From Schlesneria paludicola DSM 18645 (GTDB taxonomy: Bacteria; Planctomycetota; Planctomycetia; Planctomycetales; Planctomycetaceae): a stretch of 64,000 bases of DNA. The notes beneath the pieces are model-generated. The model made no database searches and had not been told where the DNA came from. It was given only the letters and a program-made list of their open reading frames with translations. Within the stretch, counting starts at the first letter, position 1, and every line of letters begins with the position of its first letter. Made by a program: the position numbers and the translations under genes. The stretch is from assembly GCF_000255655.1 (NCBI RefSeq), contig NZ_JH636434.1, forward strand, positions 962,667 to 1,026,666, given 5' to 3'. Of this stretch, positions 41,527 through 51,074 are shown piece after piece.

Positions 41527-41649
41527 CACTTCGTGTCGTTCCCGTGGGTCGCCAACAGGGCCGCGGTTGCCGGAAACGAGAGGAATTTCGAACGCCCTGA
41601 TCGACGGATGCGACACGTCGGATTAGAGCGTTCGATTCAGTAGGCAGCG

Positions 41650-42831
41650 TCAGTAGGCGACTAGGGTGCCGAACTTCAGTTCCCCCGAGGCGATGGTCGC
41701 CTCGATGTCGAGTCGATCTCTGGTCTCTGAGCGTCGAAATAACATTAGGTCGGCGCGCGATCCCGCACGCAGTCGGACGACTTCCTGCCCCAATAGGCGA
41801 GCTGGGTTTTCGCTCGCCATGTCAACCGCCTCTTTCAGGGTCACACCGGCAAACTTGATGGCATTGACGACGCACGTGTCGGTCCCTTGAGCCGAACCCG
41901 CCAGCAATTCGTGTTGTCCCGCGACGACCAGCTTGCCACTTGGCAGGATTTCACTCCGTCCCAGCTTGTTCTCATAGATGCCTGGCGGACAACCCGCCCA
42001 TCCTGCGGCGTCACACGTCATGATCGTCTTTTGAATCGTTTTGGCTCGGATAAAGATCTGAACCAGATTCGCAGGCAAATGGTGCCCATCGACAATCAGA
42101 CTGGCGTTCAGTCTCGGATCGCCGAGCTGTTCATAGATCACGTTGCGATGGCGGTGCATCATGGAAACGGCGCCATTCCCCAAGTGCGTACTGAGTGTTG
42201 CTCCGGCGTCGGCCGCGGCGCGAATCTGTTCGGGGGTTGCCGCGGTATGTCCGATCGAAATCACGATCCCATCGGCAACCGCCCGACGGATGAATTCAAT
42301 TGCATTGCCAGCTTCGGGCGCCAGCGTGACCAGTCGAATTCGATTTCCAGACGCCCGCTGCAACTTCTCGAATTCCTCCCAGCTTGCCGGACGCACATGT
42401 TGTTTCGGGTGAGCGCCCCGGGCACCATCCTCGGCCGAAATATACGGTCCCTCAAGGTGGCAGCCGCAAACCATTCGATTTGCCCAGGGAGCTTGCTCGC
42501 ACGCCCGTCGAATTGCCGAAAATCCCGTCTCCAGCCCTTCGAATGAGTTGGTAATGAGCGTCGGGCACAGTCGCGTGACCCCGAATTGATAGTAGGGTTC
42601 AAGAGTCTTCAGCACGGCATCGGGAGTCAGGCTGTCGTCACTGAACCACACCCCACCGAACCCATTAATCTGAAGATCCAGGAGCGCCGGCGCGACGTAG
42701 GGCCAGTCACGGACATCTCCTTTCGGCCAGGCCGGTTCGACCGATTGAATCCGGTCGCCGCGGAGTTGTACGCGAACGGGTTCGCCGTTCGCGTAGTGCC
42801 GACCGTACAGTGAGATGCCGTGTTGATCCAT
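41650..42831 (-). CDS. nagA: N-acetylglucosamine-6-phosphate deacetylase
   Basis: Deacetylates GlcNAc-6-phosphate in amino-sugar catabolism and cell-wall recycling. The 393-aa amidohydrolase shows CHLEGPYIS (metal-ligand Glu), ISIGHTAATPEQ and STHLGNGAVSMMHR (metal His residues), DGHHLP, and MTCDAAG with the catalytic Asp. DLQINGFGGVWFSDD near residue 52 is the usual N-terminal NagA motif. A GTG one codon earlier (42834) is possible, but the ATG is preferred. There is no nagB or transport gene nearby. The next gene on this strand, dapL, is 66 bp upstream, so the two may be co-transcribed. Confidence 0.92.
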   Translation of the reverse strand: MDQHGISLYGRHYANGEPVRVQLRGDRIQSVEPAWPKGDVRDWPYVAPALLDLQINGFGGVWFSDDSLTPDAVLKTLEPYYQFGVTRLCPTLITNSFEGLETGFSAIRRACEQAPWANRMVCGCHLEGPYISAEDGARGAHPKQHVRPASWEEFEKLQRASGNRIRLVTLAPEAGNAIEFIRRAVADGIVISIGHTAATPEQIRAAADAGATLSTHLGNGAVSMMHRHRNVIYEQLGDPRLNASLIVDGHHLPANLVQIFIRAKTIQKTIMTCDAAGWAGCPPGIYENKLGRSEILPSGKLVVAGQHELLAGSAQGTDTCVVNAIKFAGVTLKEAVDMASENPARLLGQEVVRLRAGSRADLMLFRRSETRDRLDIEATIASGELKFGTLVAY

Positions 42832-42897
42832 CACCGAACCGATCCGTTAACGAAGGATAGGGGCGTCGCGTCGTCGGGCAGGCGATTGTGCACAGAC

Positions 42898-44130
42898 CTA
42901 TGCAAGTACCTGCTTGATCCTCGCGACCGCTTCTTCGATGTTGGCCCGATTGTTGAAGGCACTCAGGCGGAAATAGCCTTCGCCCGCTGCCCCGAATCCA
43001 CTTCCGGGCGTTCCGACAAGATTGGCTTTCGACAGCAGATGATCAAAGAACTGCCAGCTCGTCATGGCACCGGGCGTCTTCAGCCAGACGTAAGGAGCGT
43101 TGGTTCCCCCATAAACCGTCAGGCCCGCCTCGCGCAATCCACGGCAAAGGATCGCCGCATTCTCGAGATAGAAGTCGATCAGCGCGCGAACTTGCTTGTG
43201 TCCAGCGTCCGAGTAAACGGCTTCGGCACCGCGCTGGATGATGTAGCTGACACCGTTGAATTTCGTGGTGTGCCGTCGGTTCCAAAGCGAATGCAGTTCA
43301 ACGGATTCACCCGAGGCCGTCTTCGCCTTCAGCCCTTTGGGAACAACCGTGAAGGCACATCGCGTGCCTGTAAAACCCGCCGTCTTGCTGAAACTACGGA
43401 ACTCGATCGCGACATCTCGCGCCCCTTCGATCTCGTAAATCGAATGCGGAATCGACGAATCGGTGATGTACGCTTCGTAAGCTGCGTCAAAGAAGATGAT
43501 CGTGTCATTGGCCTTGGCATAGTCGACGAACTTCGTCAGCGTCTCTTTTGTCGCCACGGTCCCCGTCGGGTTGTTGGGATAGCACAAATACAACAAGTCG
43601 ACTTTGCGATCCGGCAAGGACGGTGTGAACTGATTCTCGGCGGTGACGGGCAGGTAGACCAGACCGGCATAGCGTCCGGAATCGTCGGCGGCCCCTGTTC
43701 GCCCCGCCATGACGTTCGTATCGACATAGACCGGATAGACGGGGTCCGTCACACCGACGACGTTTCCTGCTCCGAAAATGTCGAGAATGTTTCCTGTATC
43801 ACACTTGGAGCCATCGGAAACAAAGATTTCATCCGCGGCGACGTTTGCGCCGCGGGCCGCGAAGTCATGCTTGGCGATGGCGTCACGCAGAAAGTCGTAG
43901 CCTTGTTCGGGGCCGTATCCGCGAAAAGTCTCGCGTTTGGCCATTTCATCGGTCGCACGATGCATCGCGTCAATAATGGCACTTGGCAGCGGTTCGGTGA
44001 CGTCCCCGATCCCTAACCGAATGATTTTCGCGGACGGATTTTCACCGGCGAATTTCGTGACGCGCCGTCCGATTTCAGGAAACAGATACCCCGCCTTGAG
44101 CTTCAGGTAGTTGTCATTCACAAGTGCCAT
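42898..44130 (-). CDS. dapL: LL-diaminopimelate aminotransferase
   Basis: Converts tetrahydrodipicolinate directly to LL-diaminopimelate with glutamate as amino donor. This is the one-step lysine/DAP route used by plants, chlamydiae and planctomycetes in place of DapD/C/E. The 410-aa PLP enzyme shows the DapL-typical [32 protein letters not shown] and the PLP lysine K249 in [19 protein letters not shown] lies upstream of the ATG. The following gene on this strand is nagA, so cell-wall precursor synthesis and amino-sugar recycling lie side by side. Confidence 0.95.
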   Translation of the reverse strand: MALVNDNYLKLKAGYLFPEIGRRVTKFAGENPSAKIIRLGIGDVTEPLPSAIIDAMHRATDEMAKRETFRGYGPEQGYDFLRDAIAKHDFAARGANVAADEIFVSDGSKCDTGNILDIFGAGNVVGVTDPVYPVYVDTNVMAGRTGAADDSGRYAGLVYLPVTAENQFTPSLPDRKVDLLYLCYPNNPTGTVATKETLTKFVDYAKANDTIIFFDAAYEAYITDSSIPHSIYEIEGARDVAIEFRSFSKTAGFTGTRCAFTVVPKGLKAKTASGESVELHSLWNRRHTTKFNGVSYIIQRGAEAVYSDAGHKQVRALIDFYLENAAILCRGLREAGLTVYGGTNAPYVWLKTPGAMTSWQFFDHLLSKANLVGTPGSGFGAAGEGYFRLSAFNNRANIEEAVARIKQVLA

Positions 44131-44268
44131 GTCGAATTCTCCGTCGCGTCAGAAGCCAATCTTGGGGGCTGCATAAGGTCGATATGAGGGCCTGAAACTC
44201 ACCAGGAGTTTTTGGCGCAGCGATCGAGTTGTAAAACTCGCAGTGAGCGAATTCAACCGTTCGCCCGA

Positions 44269-45033
44269 TCAACGTACTGCTCCGCCGTTGACATTAAAAA
44301 CCTGCCCCGTCACGAACGAGGCGGCATCGCTGCATAAAAATCGTGCGGCATTCGCAATATCTTCTGGAAGCCCCCACCGGTGCAAGGGGGTTTCTTTTAT
44401 GACGCGCTGATGCCAGGCATCGCTCGCGATTTCGCCCCAGGCGGTCTTGATCCAGCCGGGAGAGATGCAGTTTACACGCACATGTGGAGCCAGGCTGAGT
44501 GCCAGGGACCGGCTGAATCCCATCACCGCATTCTTCGATGCGGCGAAAAGTTCACCACTATTCCCCTCCATTCCACGGTCTGCCTGATCCCAGCCGATCA
44601 TCAGAATGGCTCCCCGTCGCTGCTCGAACATCTTCTGACCAGCGGCTTTTGCGATCAGCATTCCGGCCCGTACATCGACATCGAACAGCTCCGAAAGCTT
44701 CCGTTCGTAGCTCCAATCTGCGGCGGGGCCCGTTAGCACATCCGCTCCGGCGTTGTTAACCCAAATATCGACCTGACCAAACGCCGACCACGCCCTGTCG
44801 ACAAAATCGTCGAATAAAGGACCGCCCCGAAAGTCCGCCTGAACCACTTTTGCAGATCGGCCCAGCGATTCAATCTCCAGGGCCAGCTCATGGGCGGCGT
44901 CAATAGACCTCGCGCAATGGATGACAATGTCGGCCCCCGCTCGCGCGAACTCCAGTGCTATGGCACGCCCAATTCCGCTCGATGATCCGGTAACGACAGC
45001 AATCTGATTGGTAAGACTGGCAAAATCTGTCAC
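44269..45033 (-). CDS. Short-chain dehydrogenase/reductase-fold protein with altered active site
   Basis: A 254-aa SDR. The cofactor motif TGSSSGIG (15-22), NNAGA (93-97) and the C-terminal SPGWIKTAWGE and GQVFNVNGG are well kept, so the fold and NAD(P) binding look intact. The catalytic centre is not. The YxxxK motif reads FAASK (F163, K167), and the usual catalytic Ser on the preceding strand is replaced in ILMIGWDQ. Both changes were read from the nucleotide sequence. Either a different mechanism or a non-catalytic (binding or regulatory) role is possible. The start is a GTG at 45033. It lies 138 bp upstream of dapL on the same strand. Confidence 0.85.
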   Translation of the reverse strand: MTDFASLTNQIAVVTGSSSGIGRAIALEFARAGADIVIHCARSIDAAHELALEIESLGRSAKVVQADFRGGPLFDDFVDRAWSAFGQVDIWVNNAGADVLTGPAADWSYERKLSELFDVDVRAGMLIAKAAGQKMFEQRRGAILMIGWDQADRGMEGNSGELFAASKNAVMGFSRSLALSLAPHVRVNCISPGWIKTAWGEIASDAWHQRVIKETPLHRWGLPEDIANAARFLCSDAASFVTGQVFNVNGGAVR

Positions 45034-45866
45034 GAAATTGTCTCAAACAAATGTAGGAATGGGAAAAGTTCTTGCCGACATCGAACAAAAATCGTCCGCT
45101 CGGGTCTGTCAGTCGCCAGGACAAATTCTGTCGAATTCGATCAATTCAACAATCAGCCGTGAAAGAATCCCACGTTTTTGCGGTAAATATCGTTGAGATG
45201 TTATGCGTCTTTTCGGCAGCGGCGGCTGCAAATGGCATGGATTTAAAGTTGATTGGTACGGCACGTGCTAAGTGTGGGGCGGATTCGATAATTGACCTTG
45301 GAATGTCTTAATTTTGTATGAATTATTCTTGATCCATGACGTAACAGCCCTGAAAGAAAGGGGTTTTTCATTTCGAATTCTTCAATGAAGCCTGTTGACG
45401 CGCAGCGGATAGGCCGACATACTACACGGTATCGTTCTGGCAGCCCCCTGCAATGGGGAGGTCGCCTGTTCAAATTTGGAGTTATTGTTTTCTTTTGCAC
45501 ATCGCATTCTTCGCCGGTTCCGGTCAGCCAGGAAATTTGCCTATCAATCGAATTTGAGAATTTGTCGTTACCCCATTTCGGGGACTTCGAACTTATTCAC
45601 CAGGTACCCTTCACAGGACCGTAGTCTCCATTTGGAGCGCTGGTTCCGGATCCGCATTTCATCAAAGCTCAGGATTGAGCTCAGATAATCGCCAATTTTG
45701 CCATTTCAAAAGTGTGGCTTGCTGGCAGCAAGTGAGCGGTTCTTGCTCACTCGTATGGCCTATTACGGACAATAGCCAAAGGATAATCAGAGTGTCTCAC
45801 CGTGACACGAACCACGAGTCTGCTTCGAGCTTGAAGCCGGACTCACAACTAGAGAGTGAGAAGGAT
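45034..45866. other. Long AT-richer intergenic region upstream of the ArsR regulator
   Basis: About 830 bp with lower GC than its surroundings, especially 45240-45370. No frame has convincing protein composition. It contains a tRNA-like fragment that I rejected (45443-45480) and a dyad at 45731-45751. It separates the divergent SDR and arsR genes. Confidence 0.45.
45731..45751. promoter_or_regulatory. Candidate operator dyad upstream of arsR-family gene
   Basis: AGTGAGC-GGTTCTT-GCTCACT is a perfect 7-bp dyad with a 7-base spacer, 115 bp upstream of the regulator's ATG. A second imperfect dyad (GGCCTATT/AATAGCC) follows at about 45758. Autoregulation by the ArsR protein is the inferred use. 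Confidence 0.4.
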
Positions 45867-46256
45867 ATGATCGCAACGTTTGGTGCCCTAGAAGCGGTTC
45901 AGGCTGGGTCCCCCATCCCCGAATTGTCAGAGCAACTTGAACGCGACCTGGTGCAAGTTTTTAAATTGCTGGCCGACGAGACGCGGCTTAAGATTTTGAT
46001 GTATCTGCTACGCGAACGGGAACTGCATGTTTCCGCTTTGTGTGATCGTTTGAATCAGAGTCAGCCCGCCGTCAGCCACCACCTGGCGCTGTTGCGTGTT
46101 GCCGGCCTGATCGAACCCCGACGCGACGGCAAGCACAATTTCTACTCCGTTCGCGAGAAGCATTTCCACAAGCTGATCGCCGAACTGTTCAAGACCATGA
46201 GCGATCCCGGTCGCGATGAACTTCGGTTCCAGAATTTCGTGCTGACCCAAGAGTGA
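45867..46256 (+). CDS. ArsR-family winged-helix transcriptional regulator
   Basis: A 129-aa regulator. The core FKLLADETRLKILMYLL, then ELHVSALCDRLNQSQPAVSH with HLALLRVAGLIEPRRDGKH, is the ArsR helix-turn-helix and wing. No metal-binding ELCVCD motif is present at the recognition helix (the position reads VSALCD), so any metal or redox sensing would rest on that single Cys or on none. The open frame reaches back to 45675, but the ATG at 45867 follows GAGAAGG. Candidate operators lie upstream and a terminator directly downstream, so it is a single-gene unit. Targets are unknown. Confidence 0.9.
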   Translation: MIATFGALEAVQAGSPIPELSEQLERDLVQVFKLLADETRLKILMYLLRERELHVSALCDRLNQSQPAVSHHLALLRVAGLIEPRRDGKHNFYSVREKHFHKLIAELFKTMSDPGRDELRFQNFVLTQE

Positions 46257-46291
46257 CCGACGATTCCTCTTGGCACTTGTCAGAGTTTGTG

Positions 46292-46332
46292 AGAGCATTC
46301 CTGTCTGTTCCTTGTGAACGGGGGAATGCTCT
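46292..46332 (+). terminator. Intrinsic terminator of the arsR-family gene
   Basis: AGAGCATTCC and GGAATGCTCT form a perfect 10-bp stem with a 21-base loop, followed by TTGCCTTG, 36 bp after the stop. Confidence 0.65.
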
Positions 46333-46429
46333 TTGCCTTGATACCCTGATTTTCACCCTCGATTCCTCCCCTCAAGCGGACGCCGCTATCAATCGTGTCC
46401 GAGACGTTGTCTGAGGGATCATTGGAATC

Positions 46430-48001
46430 ATGAAACGCCACAATGGATTCGGGCGAGCCCTTGCCATATTCGCCTGCTTCATCGACCAGGTTGCGACCGC
46501 CGCAGATCCCATTGCGACCCGACCGTACTCGACGATTTTCATTGCCAGCATCGATCGCGTTCTCGACCTTTGCGAAGTCGTTTTTGACGCCGTTGATCGC
46601 CCTGATTTGGCGGAATCGTTGGACGACCGCCTCAGTGGCGTCCGCCATCTCGCAGGAATTGAACGGTCGAAGCCGTTGGGCCTAATGACAACCTGGAATG
46701 AAGTGGAGCCGGCGGAGATCCTCTTTTTTCCCGTCGAAGACCTGGATGAATTCTTGAAGACGGCGACCTTCGGCGTGGTCGGTTACCATCAGGTCACCTT
46801 AAATCACTTCGAAATTGAACGCCCTGGAACGCCGTATCACTGCGTCATTCGAAAAGACTATGCGTTTCTCGCAGACAGCACCGAGGCTGTTCAGGCACTG
46901 CAAATCACACCCGAGCAACTGACTCGTGGATTTCGCGAGCAGTATGAAGCCGCGGTTCTGGTGGATCTAAAACAGATCCCGACCGCGGTCAAGAAGCGAT
47001 ACGTGCTCGGATGGCGCGAGCAAGTCGAACCATGGCTGCAGCCGCTTGACGATGAAGAACCCGAATCGGCGCGTCTCCGAAAATCGATTGGGAAACTGGC
47101 GCTCGACACCCTTGAGCGAGTCGTGCTCGACACCGAGATGGGTACCATCGGAGCGCATCTTGACCCCAAGACACGTCATTTTCGGCTCGACCTCGCGATC
47201 ACCGCGAAACCTGGGACCGCGATGGCAATCGGGATGAACCGCTGGGGAACGACTCGTAGTGAATTGGTGTCACTGGTGAGTCCCGACGTTCCGGCGGGGC
47301 TTGCCATCAATCTGCCACTCGGGGGGATCGTCGACCAGATTTTAGGAGGCGACGTCGAGCCAGCTCAGGGATCGCGGCTGGAAGCAGCCCTGCAAGTCGC
47401 TGGTAACGGTGTGGGTGACTTGTCGCTGATTGCAGCCTTGCATGGCACCGATGTCACCAAACTGAATGACGCCATTCCCGACCTCCTGCTGAAGCTTGAA
47501 AAATCAGGATGGCTTGTTGAGATCCGCGAAGGATTCGAGACGCACGTGGGCGTTGTGCTACATGGGATGACCCCGCGCGTACTCCCCGAGACGGTCACAC
47601 GGCTCGTGGGACCCGAGCCTGAGTTGATCGTTGGACAAGGAAAAGGTGTCGTTTGGCTGGCAATCGGACGTGCGGAAACAGTGGCGGATCGTCTGTGTGA
47701 TGCGATTGATTCGATTGGAGAGAACGTCGTGGTCGAGGGGGGAAAAAGATCGGCCGTGCCGATGCTTCGTGCGCGCTTTCAAGCCAAGAAGTTACCCGAA
47801 CTGGTGGCGTCCGACCTATTGCTGCCGAAGATCGATCAAGAATCGACTCGAGCGGCCTTTGCCGATGGGCAGGATGCCTTTAGCTTGACCATTGAGCCGG
47901 TGGAGAATGGAGTTCGCCTTCGAATCGAGGCGGAAGAAGGTTTCGTACGGTTGATTGGCCGCGATTGGATCAAGCAGGTGGAAATCGCCAGTCCCCAATA
48001 A
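46430..48001 (+). CDS. Secreted planctomycete protein of unknown function
   Basis: A 523-aa protein with a probable signal peptide (MKRHNGFGRALAIFACFIDQ, cleavage near VATAAD). The body is a mix of beta-strands and helices with repeated patterns such as a DLKQIP segment, GTIGAHLDPKTRHFRLDL, and again LRIEAEEGFVRLIG at the end. It resembles the DUF3352-like/planctomycete 'hypothetical' secreted proteins that have two related halves, but I cannot assign it. Cysteines are few, and I see no metal or catalytic motif. It stands alone between an arsR gene and a convergent Fe-S carrier gene, with a terminator on each side. Confidence 0.75.
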   Translation: MKRHNGFGRALAIFACFIDQVATAADPIATRPYSTIFIASIDRVLDLCEVVFDAVDRPDLAESLDDRLSGVRHLAGIERSKPLGLMTTWNEVEPAEILFFPVEDLDEFLKTATFGVVGYHQVTLNHFEIERPGTPYHCVIRKDYAFLADSTEAVQALQITPEQLTRGFREQYEAAVLVDLKQIPTAVKKRYVLGWREQVEPWLQPLDDEEPESARLRKSIGKLALDTLERVVLDTEMGTIGAHLDPKTRHFRLDLAITAKPGTAMAIGMNRWGTTRSELVSLVSPDVPAGLAINLPLGGIVDQILGGDVEPAQGSRLEAALQVAGNGVGDLSLIAALHGTDVTKLNDAIPDLLLKLEKSGWLVEIREGFETHVGVVLHGMTPRVLPETVTRLVGPEPELIVGQGKGVVWLAIGRAETVADRLCDAIDSIGENVVVEGGKRSAVPMLRARFQAKKLPELVASDLLLPKIDQESTRAAFADGQDAFSLTIEPVENGVRLRIEAEEGFVRLIGRDWIKQVEIASPQ

Positions 48002-48130
48002 GGGATGGAACTCCGCATCGCCACTGAGAACGGTACATTGGCGGTGAACAACCATGGCCGCCACAGCATGATCCGCGAGACTTTCCGAAAACAGCCGCCC
48101 CCGAAGGACTGCCGCCGCAGCGGCAAAAAA

Positions 48131-48170
48131 AGCAGGGCGACCAAATCCAAATGGAATCGGTCGCCCTGCT
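48131..48170. terminator. Bidirectional terminator between convergent genes
   Basis: AGCAGGGCGACC and GGTCGCCCTGCT form a perfect 12-bp stem with a 16-base loop. It is preceded by seven A residues, which is a U-run for minus-strand transcripts. It lies 130 bp after the secreted-unknown stop and 51 bp after the Fe-S carrier stop. Confidence 0.8.
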
Positions 48171-48220
48171 GTTCATTCTGATCGCACTGCCATCACGCGG
48201 ATCGCAGATTGAGGCTCGAA

Positions 48221-48553
48221 TCACATCGCGAAGCTGCTTCCGCAACCGCAAGTCTTCTGAGCATTGGGATTGTTGAATTTGAATCCACGGCGGTTCAGAT
48301 CATCGATGAAATCGATTTCTGTTCCGTCAAGGTGCAAATCAAATCGTTTATCAACGGCCATCTTGACGCCGAATTGCTCGGTCACGAAATCCTTCGAGGT
48401 GTCCGCTTTGTCGTCGAAGTTGAACTGGTAGTCCCACCCCGAACACCCACCAGCGCGAACGCCCACTCGCAAGACATAGTCTTCGGGAATCTTGCTTTCG
48501 GTACGGATGCGCTTGATTTCGCCAGCGGCCTTTTCAGTGAGGGTCACGGCCAT
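48221..48553 (-). CDS. A-type iron-sulfur carrier (ErpA/IscA-like)
   Basis: Receives Fe-S clusters from a scaffold and passes them to target proteins. The 110-aa protein has the three A-type cysteines C37 ([12 protein letters not shown]), C102 and C104 (KTCGCGSSF). The start [16 protein letters not shown] is typical of the family, so the ATG at 48553 is chosen over the upstream frame from 48598. CTAGGAGAG precedes it. ErpA, IscA and SufA cannot be separated confidently. No isc or suf genes are adjacent. Confidence 0.92.
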   Translation of the reverse strand: MAVTLTEKAAGEIKRIRTESKIPEDYVLRVGVRAGGCSGWDYQFNFDDKADTSKDFVTEQFGVKMAVDKRFDLHLDGTEIDFIDDLNRRGFKFNNPNAQKTCGCGSSFAM

Positions 48554-48847
48554 AATTACTCTCTCTCCTAGGGATGGAAAACCGATTGGTCTCGCCACAA
48601 ATTATAGGAGATCAGCAACCAGGGGCAAGTGGGTCTTGCCGTCGCGAGGCCACAAATCGCGGTCGCGTCACCCTGAATTGTCGGTAAAGCCGCCATCTTT
48701 AGAATGCAGCCAAACAGAACGCAGGATCGAAAATCCGTTTCTGGAAAGATGGTCATCCAACATTCACATCGCCAGATCCGCGATCCCCAGCAAGAAACTC
48801 GATCACAACGCCACTCGTCAGGGCCTCGCGAACACATGCATAAACGT
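48554..48847. other. Intergenic region between Fe-S carrier and Tad-like operon
   Basis: About 290 bp, the upstream region of the Fe-S carrier gene. No repeat or ORF is recognised. Confidence 0.4.
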
Positions 48848-49285
48848 TTATGGAACTGAGACGGATTGCACTTCTCGGAGGAGTGTCACGGACGCATCGA
48901 TCGTATTGCTGCTACGGGCAAACCATGTAATCCACGCATTTTGTGTCGGATCAAGCGCCACAGTCACCGTCACCGAAGAACTCGTGTAAGTGAGCGGACT
49001 TGGACTGATGGTGGTTTGAAAGTTCGAGATACTTAGCGCGGACATCACCCCGTTCACGGCGTTCTGAACGTCGGCGGTCGTAGCGTTCAGGGGAATTCCC
49101 GCCCGGGCTCCCTCAAACGTGGCGAGCCGAACCGATTGCTGCAGTTGTGTGATCCGAGAAAATTCCATGATCCCGAACACAAACAGCAGCAAGATCGGCA
49201 AGCACAACGAGAACTCGACGGTCGTCGCGCCGCGTCGTTTATCGTTGAGGCTTCGTCGGCCGGACTGTTTTCGAAACTGAACCAT
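48848..49285 (-). CDS. TadE-family pseudopilin-like protein (second copy)
   Basis: A 145-aa protein with the TadE signature: a basic start, then RRGATTVEFSLCLPILLLF, then VFGIMEFSRI, a membrane helix ending in the conserved Glu-Phe. The rest is a small exported domain. In tight-adherence systems TadE proteins are minor pseudopilins processed by a prepilin peptidase. The ATG at 49285 follows AGGAT at good spacing; a TTG at 49294 is the longest start. It is the last gene of the operon, 12 bp after the TadG stop. Confidence 0.82.
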   Translation of the reverse strand: MVQFRKQSGRRSLNDKRRGATTVEFSLCLPILLLFVFGIMEFSRITQLQQSVRLATFEGARAGIPLNATTADVQNAVNGVMSALSISNFQTTISPSPLTYTSSSVTVTVALDPTQNAWITWFARSSNTIDASVTLLREVQSVSVP

Positions 49286-49296
49286 GGCACGCAATC

Positions 49297-50472
49297 CTAC
49301 TTAACCAGCACTGCTGGCAGGCTGTCGGCGATTTTCTGAAAAGCCGTCTGCAACTGAGCCGCCGTGGCGGCGTTAAAAAACATGCCATTTCCGTTCTGTG
49401 CCGCATTCACCATCGACGTCTGGACCGAGCCCGTCGCCGCTTCACCACCAAATGTGATCACATGTGTGACAATGGACGAACCCGTTCGATACGTCGATGT
49501 CATACCAGGGATGTCAGTATTGCCCGTCGTCACCACGCCATCTGTAAGCAGAATGATCGTCCGATCTGCCGTGAGGCGAGCTCGCGAACTCGTCAATTCA
49601 CCTTGCGCCAGCGTCAAACCTGCGGCAATATTCGTGTCGCCGAGTAACGGCGTCGCCCCCCATGCTGTCATACGCGACTGGACACCCGTGAAATTGGTAG
49701 ACATTTGCACGTCGAGTGACGCTTGTGTCGCACTGTAATTTCCAAGCGTGTACGCTTCAGCGTACGTCACTAGTCCCAGCTTCACATCGAGATTGCGTGC
49801 CTGGAGCACCGCGATGAACGAATTGACTGCGGAATTCAGTGCCGCCCAGCGGCTGGCGGTCGGGCTTGGCGAGGTAAAGTAACTTTGCAACGGTGAATAC
49901 TGAGTGCGATCAGTCGGATAGACGAACTGATTGCCACTGAGGTCAAACGACATGGATGCGGATCGATCCAGCACAAGTACGATGTCGTGGCTGATTCGGG
50001 TCGCGAATGAGACTTCCGAGCAGGTGTAGTTCCCGGTGGGAATCATGGCTCCGAATGGAAGTGCAATCGTCGCCGTCCCGGTGACTTGCACGCTATTCAT
50101 CGGTGTGCCATTCAGAGTGAACAGGTACGATCCGTTGGCCTGTTTGGTGGCATTCCCGTATTGGAAATTCCCGCTGGGAATTGAAATCGTCTGTCCATAG
50201 ACCGTGTTACTCGCAGCGACCGACTTGCCGAAGTTTGTTGCGGTCGTTTTTGCTTGCGTCACCCCAAAGTTGACGAGTGCCGCCTTGGCGGCGGAATCGC
50301 AACTCAGCCGAAGTTCCGTCTGCGCCAGTTCGATGCACGCGATATTGATTGAGTAACCGACGAAAATCATGATCAGCGGCATCATGAAGGCCACCACGGG
50401 CATCATGGCGCCACGGCGTTCAGCCATTTTGCCAGCTGTCGTTCTTTGACGTTTCATGCGAAATCCCCTCAT
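49297..50472 (-). CDS. TadG-like von Willebrand factor A protein
   Basis: A 391-aa protein with a TadG-type N-terminus (RRGAMMPVVAFMMPLIMIFV, a membrane helix). The vWA domain carries the MIDAS motif DRSAS (D169, S171, S173), a downstream TGNTD-type loop and IILLTDGVVT. The metal-dependent adhesion fold usually binds extracellular ligands or partner pilus parts. Its ATG overlaps the stop of the upstream TadE gene (ATGA), indicating coupled translation. No secretion ATPase or tad platform genes are present in the window. Confidence 0.87.
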   Translation of the reverse strand: MRGFRMKRQRTTAGKMAERRGAMMPVVAFMMPLIMIFVGYSINIACIELAQTELRLSCDSAAKAALVNFGVTQAKTTATNFGKSVAASNTVYGQTISIPSGNFQYGNATKQANGSYLFTLNGTPMNSVQVTGTATIALPFGAMIPTGNYTCSEVSFATRISHDIVLVLDRSASMSFDLSGNQFVYPTDRTQYSPLQSYFTSPSPTASRWAALNSAVNSFIAVLQARNLDVKLGLVTYAEAYTLGNYSATQASLDVQMSTNFTGVQSRMTAWGATPLLGDTNIAAGLTLAQGELTSSRARLTADRTIILLTDGVVTTGNTDIPGMTSTYRTGSSIVTHVITFGGEAATGSVQTSMVNAAQNGNGMFFNAATAAQLQTAFQKIADSLPAVLVK

Positions 50473-50903
50473 TCAACGACCAGCGTTGCATTGACCGTGA
50501 CCGAACTGGATGAGTTGATCACCACAGAGGTCAACGAATTCTGACTAAGCGGAGCGTTTACGGTGACGGTCACTGCCGTTTGAGGAGAGACGCTGCTGAG
50601 GTTCGATGGGCTCACCGTCACGGTCGCTCCGTTCACCCCCAGTTGGGTCAGCATGTTATTGCAATAGGCGACGACGGAACTGGCCGATGCGGCGCTCGTT
50701 TGCGAGGTCGTGGGCCGGGTCGCCAACCGCGCGGATTCATACGCGGCAGCAACCATCCGTGTCCGCAGCATGATTTTGTTGTTGTATTCCAGCATCCCAA
50801 ACGTGAGTGCCAACAGGAATGGCAAGCTGACGGCAAGTTCGACCGATGCAGCACCACGTCTGGATCGCGTCGGAACGCGGCGGGTTTGAGTCTTGGCCAG
50901 CAT
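50469..50903 (-). CDS. TadE-family pseudopilin-like protein (first copy)
   Basis: A 144-aa protein with RSRRGAASVELAVSLPFLLA followed by TFGMLEYNNKI. This is the same plan as the second TadE gene but divergent in sequence. The C-terminal half is Ser/Thr/Val-rich beta-type sequence. The ATG at 50903 is preferred over a TTG two codons earlier (50909). It is upstream of TadG with a 4-bp overlap. Two TadE paralogues flanking TadG suggest they form a hetero-assembly. Confidence 0.82.
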   Translation of the reverse strand: MLAKTQTRRVPTRSRRGAASVELAVSLPFLLALTFGMLEYNNKIMLRTRMVAAAYESARLATRPTTSQTSAASASSVVAYCNNMLTQLGVNGATVTVSPSNLSSVSPQTAVTVTVNAPLSQNSLTSVVINSSSSVTVNATLVVE

Positions 50904-51034
50904 GATCAACGTATTCCCGTCGCTCGACGAGTCCCCTGATGGGTTCGTCCTCGTGAGCGATGCGATGGGTCAGAATGCAGAAACAGCACATCGGATGGAG
51001 ACAGTCTTGGCGACACGCACCACCCACAACACCC

Positions 51035-51062
51035 GAGGCCATCGTGACGTCGCGCCTCGGAC
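51035..51062 (-). terminator. Possible hairpin downstream of the DUF4114 gene
   Basis: CCGAGGC and GCCTCGG form a 7-bp stem with a 14-base loop, 13 bp after the DUF4114 stop on the minus strand. There is no T-run, so it may only reduce read-through into the TadE gene. Confidence 0.3.
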
Positions 51063-51074
51063 GACTGACGATTG

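Noticed and set aside
45443..45480. tRNA-like fragment (CCCC-CTGCAAT-GGGG anticodon-arm look, then GGTCGCCTGTTCAAAT)
   Set aside because: The T-arm does not close (GCCTG against TTGGA), no acceptor or D-arm fits at normal spacing, and no CCA follows. At most it is a decayed tRNA piece or chance.
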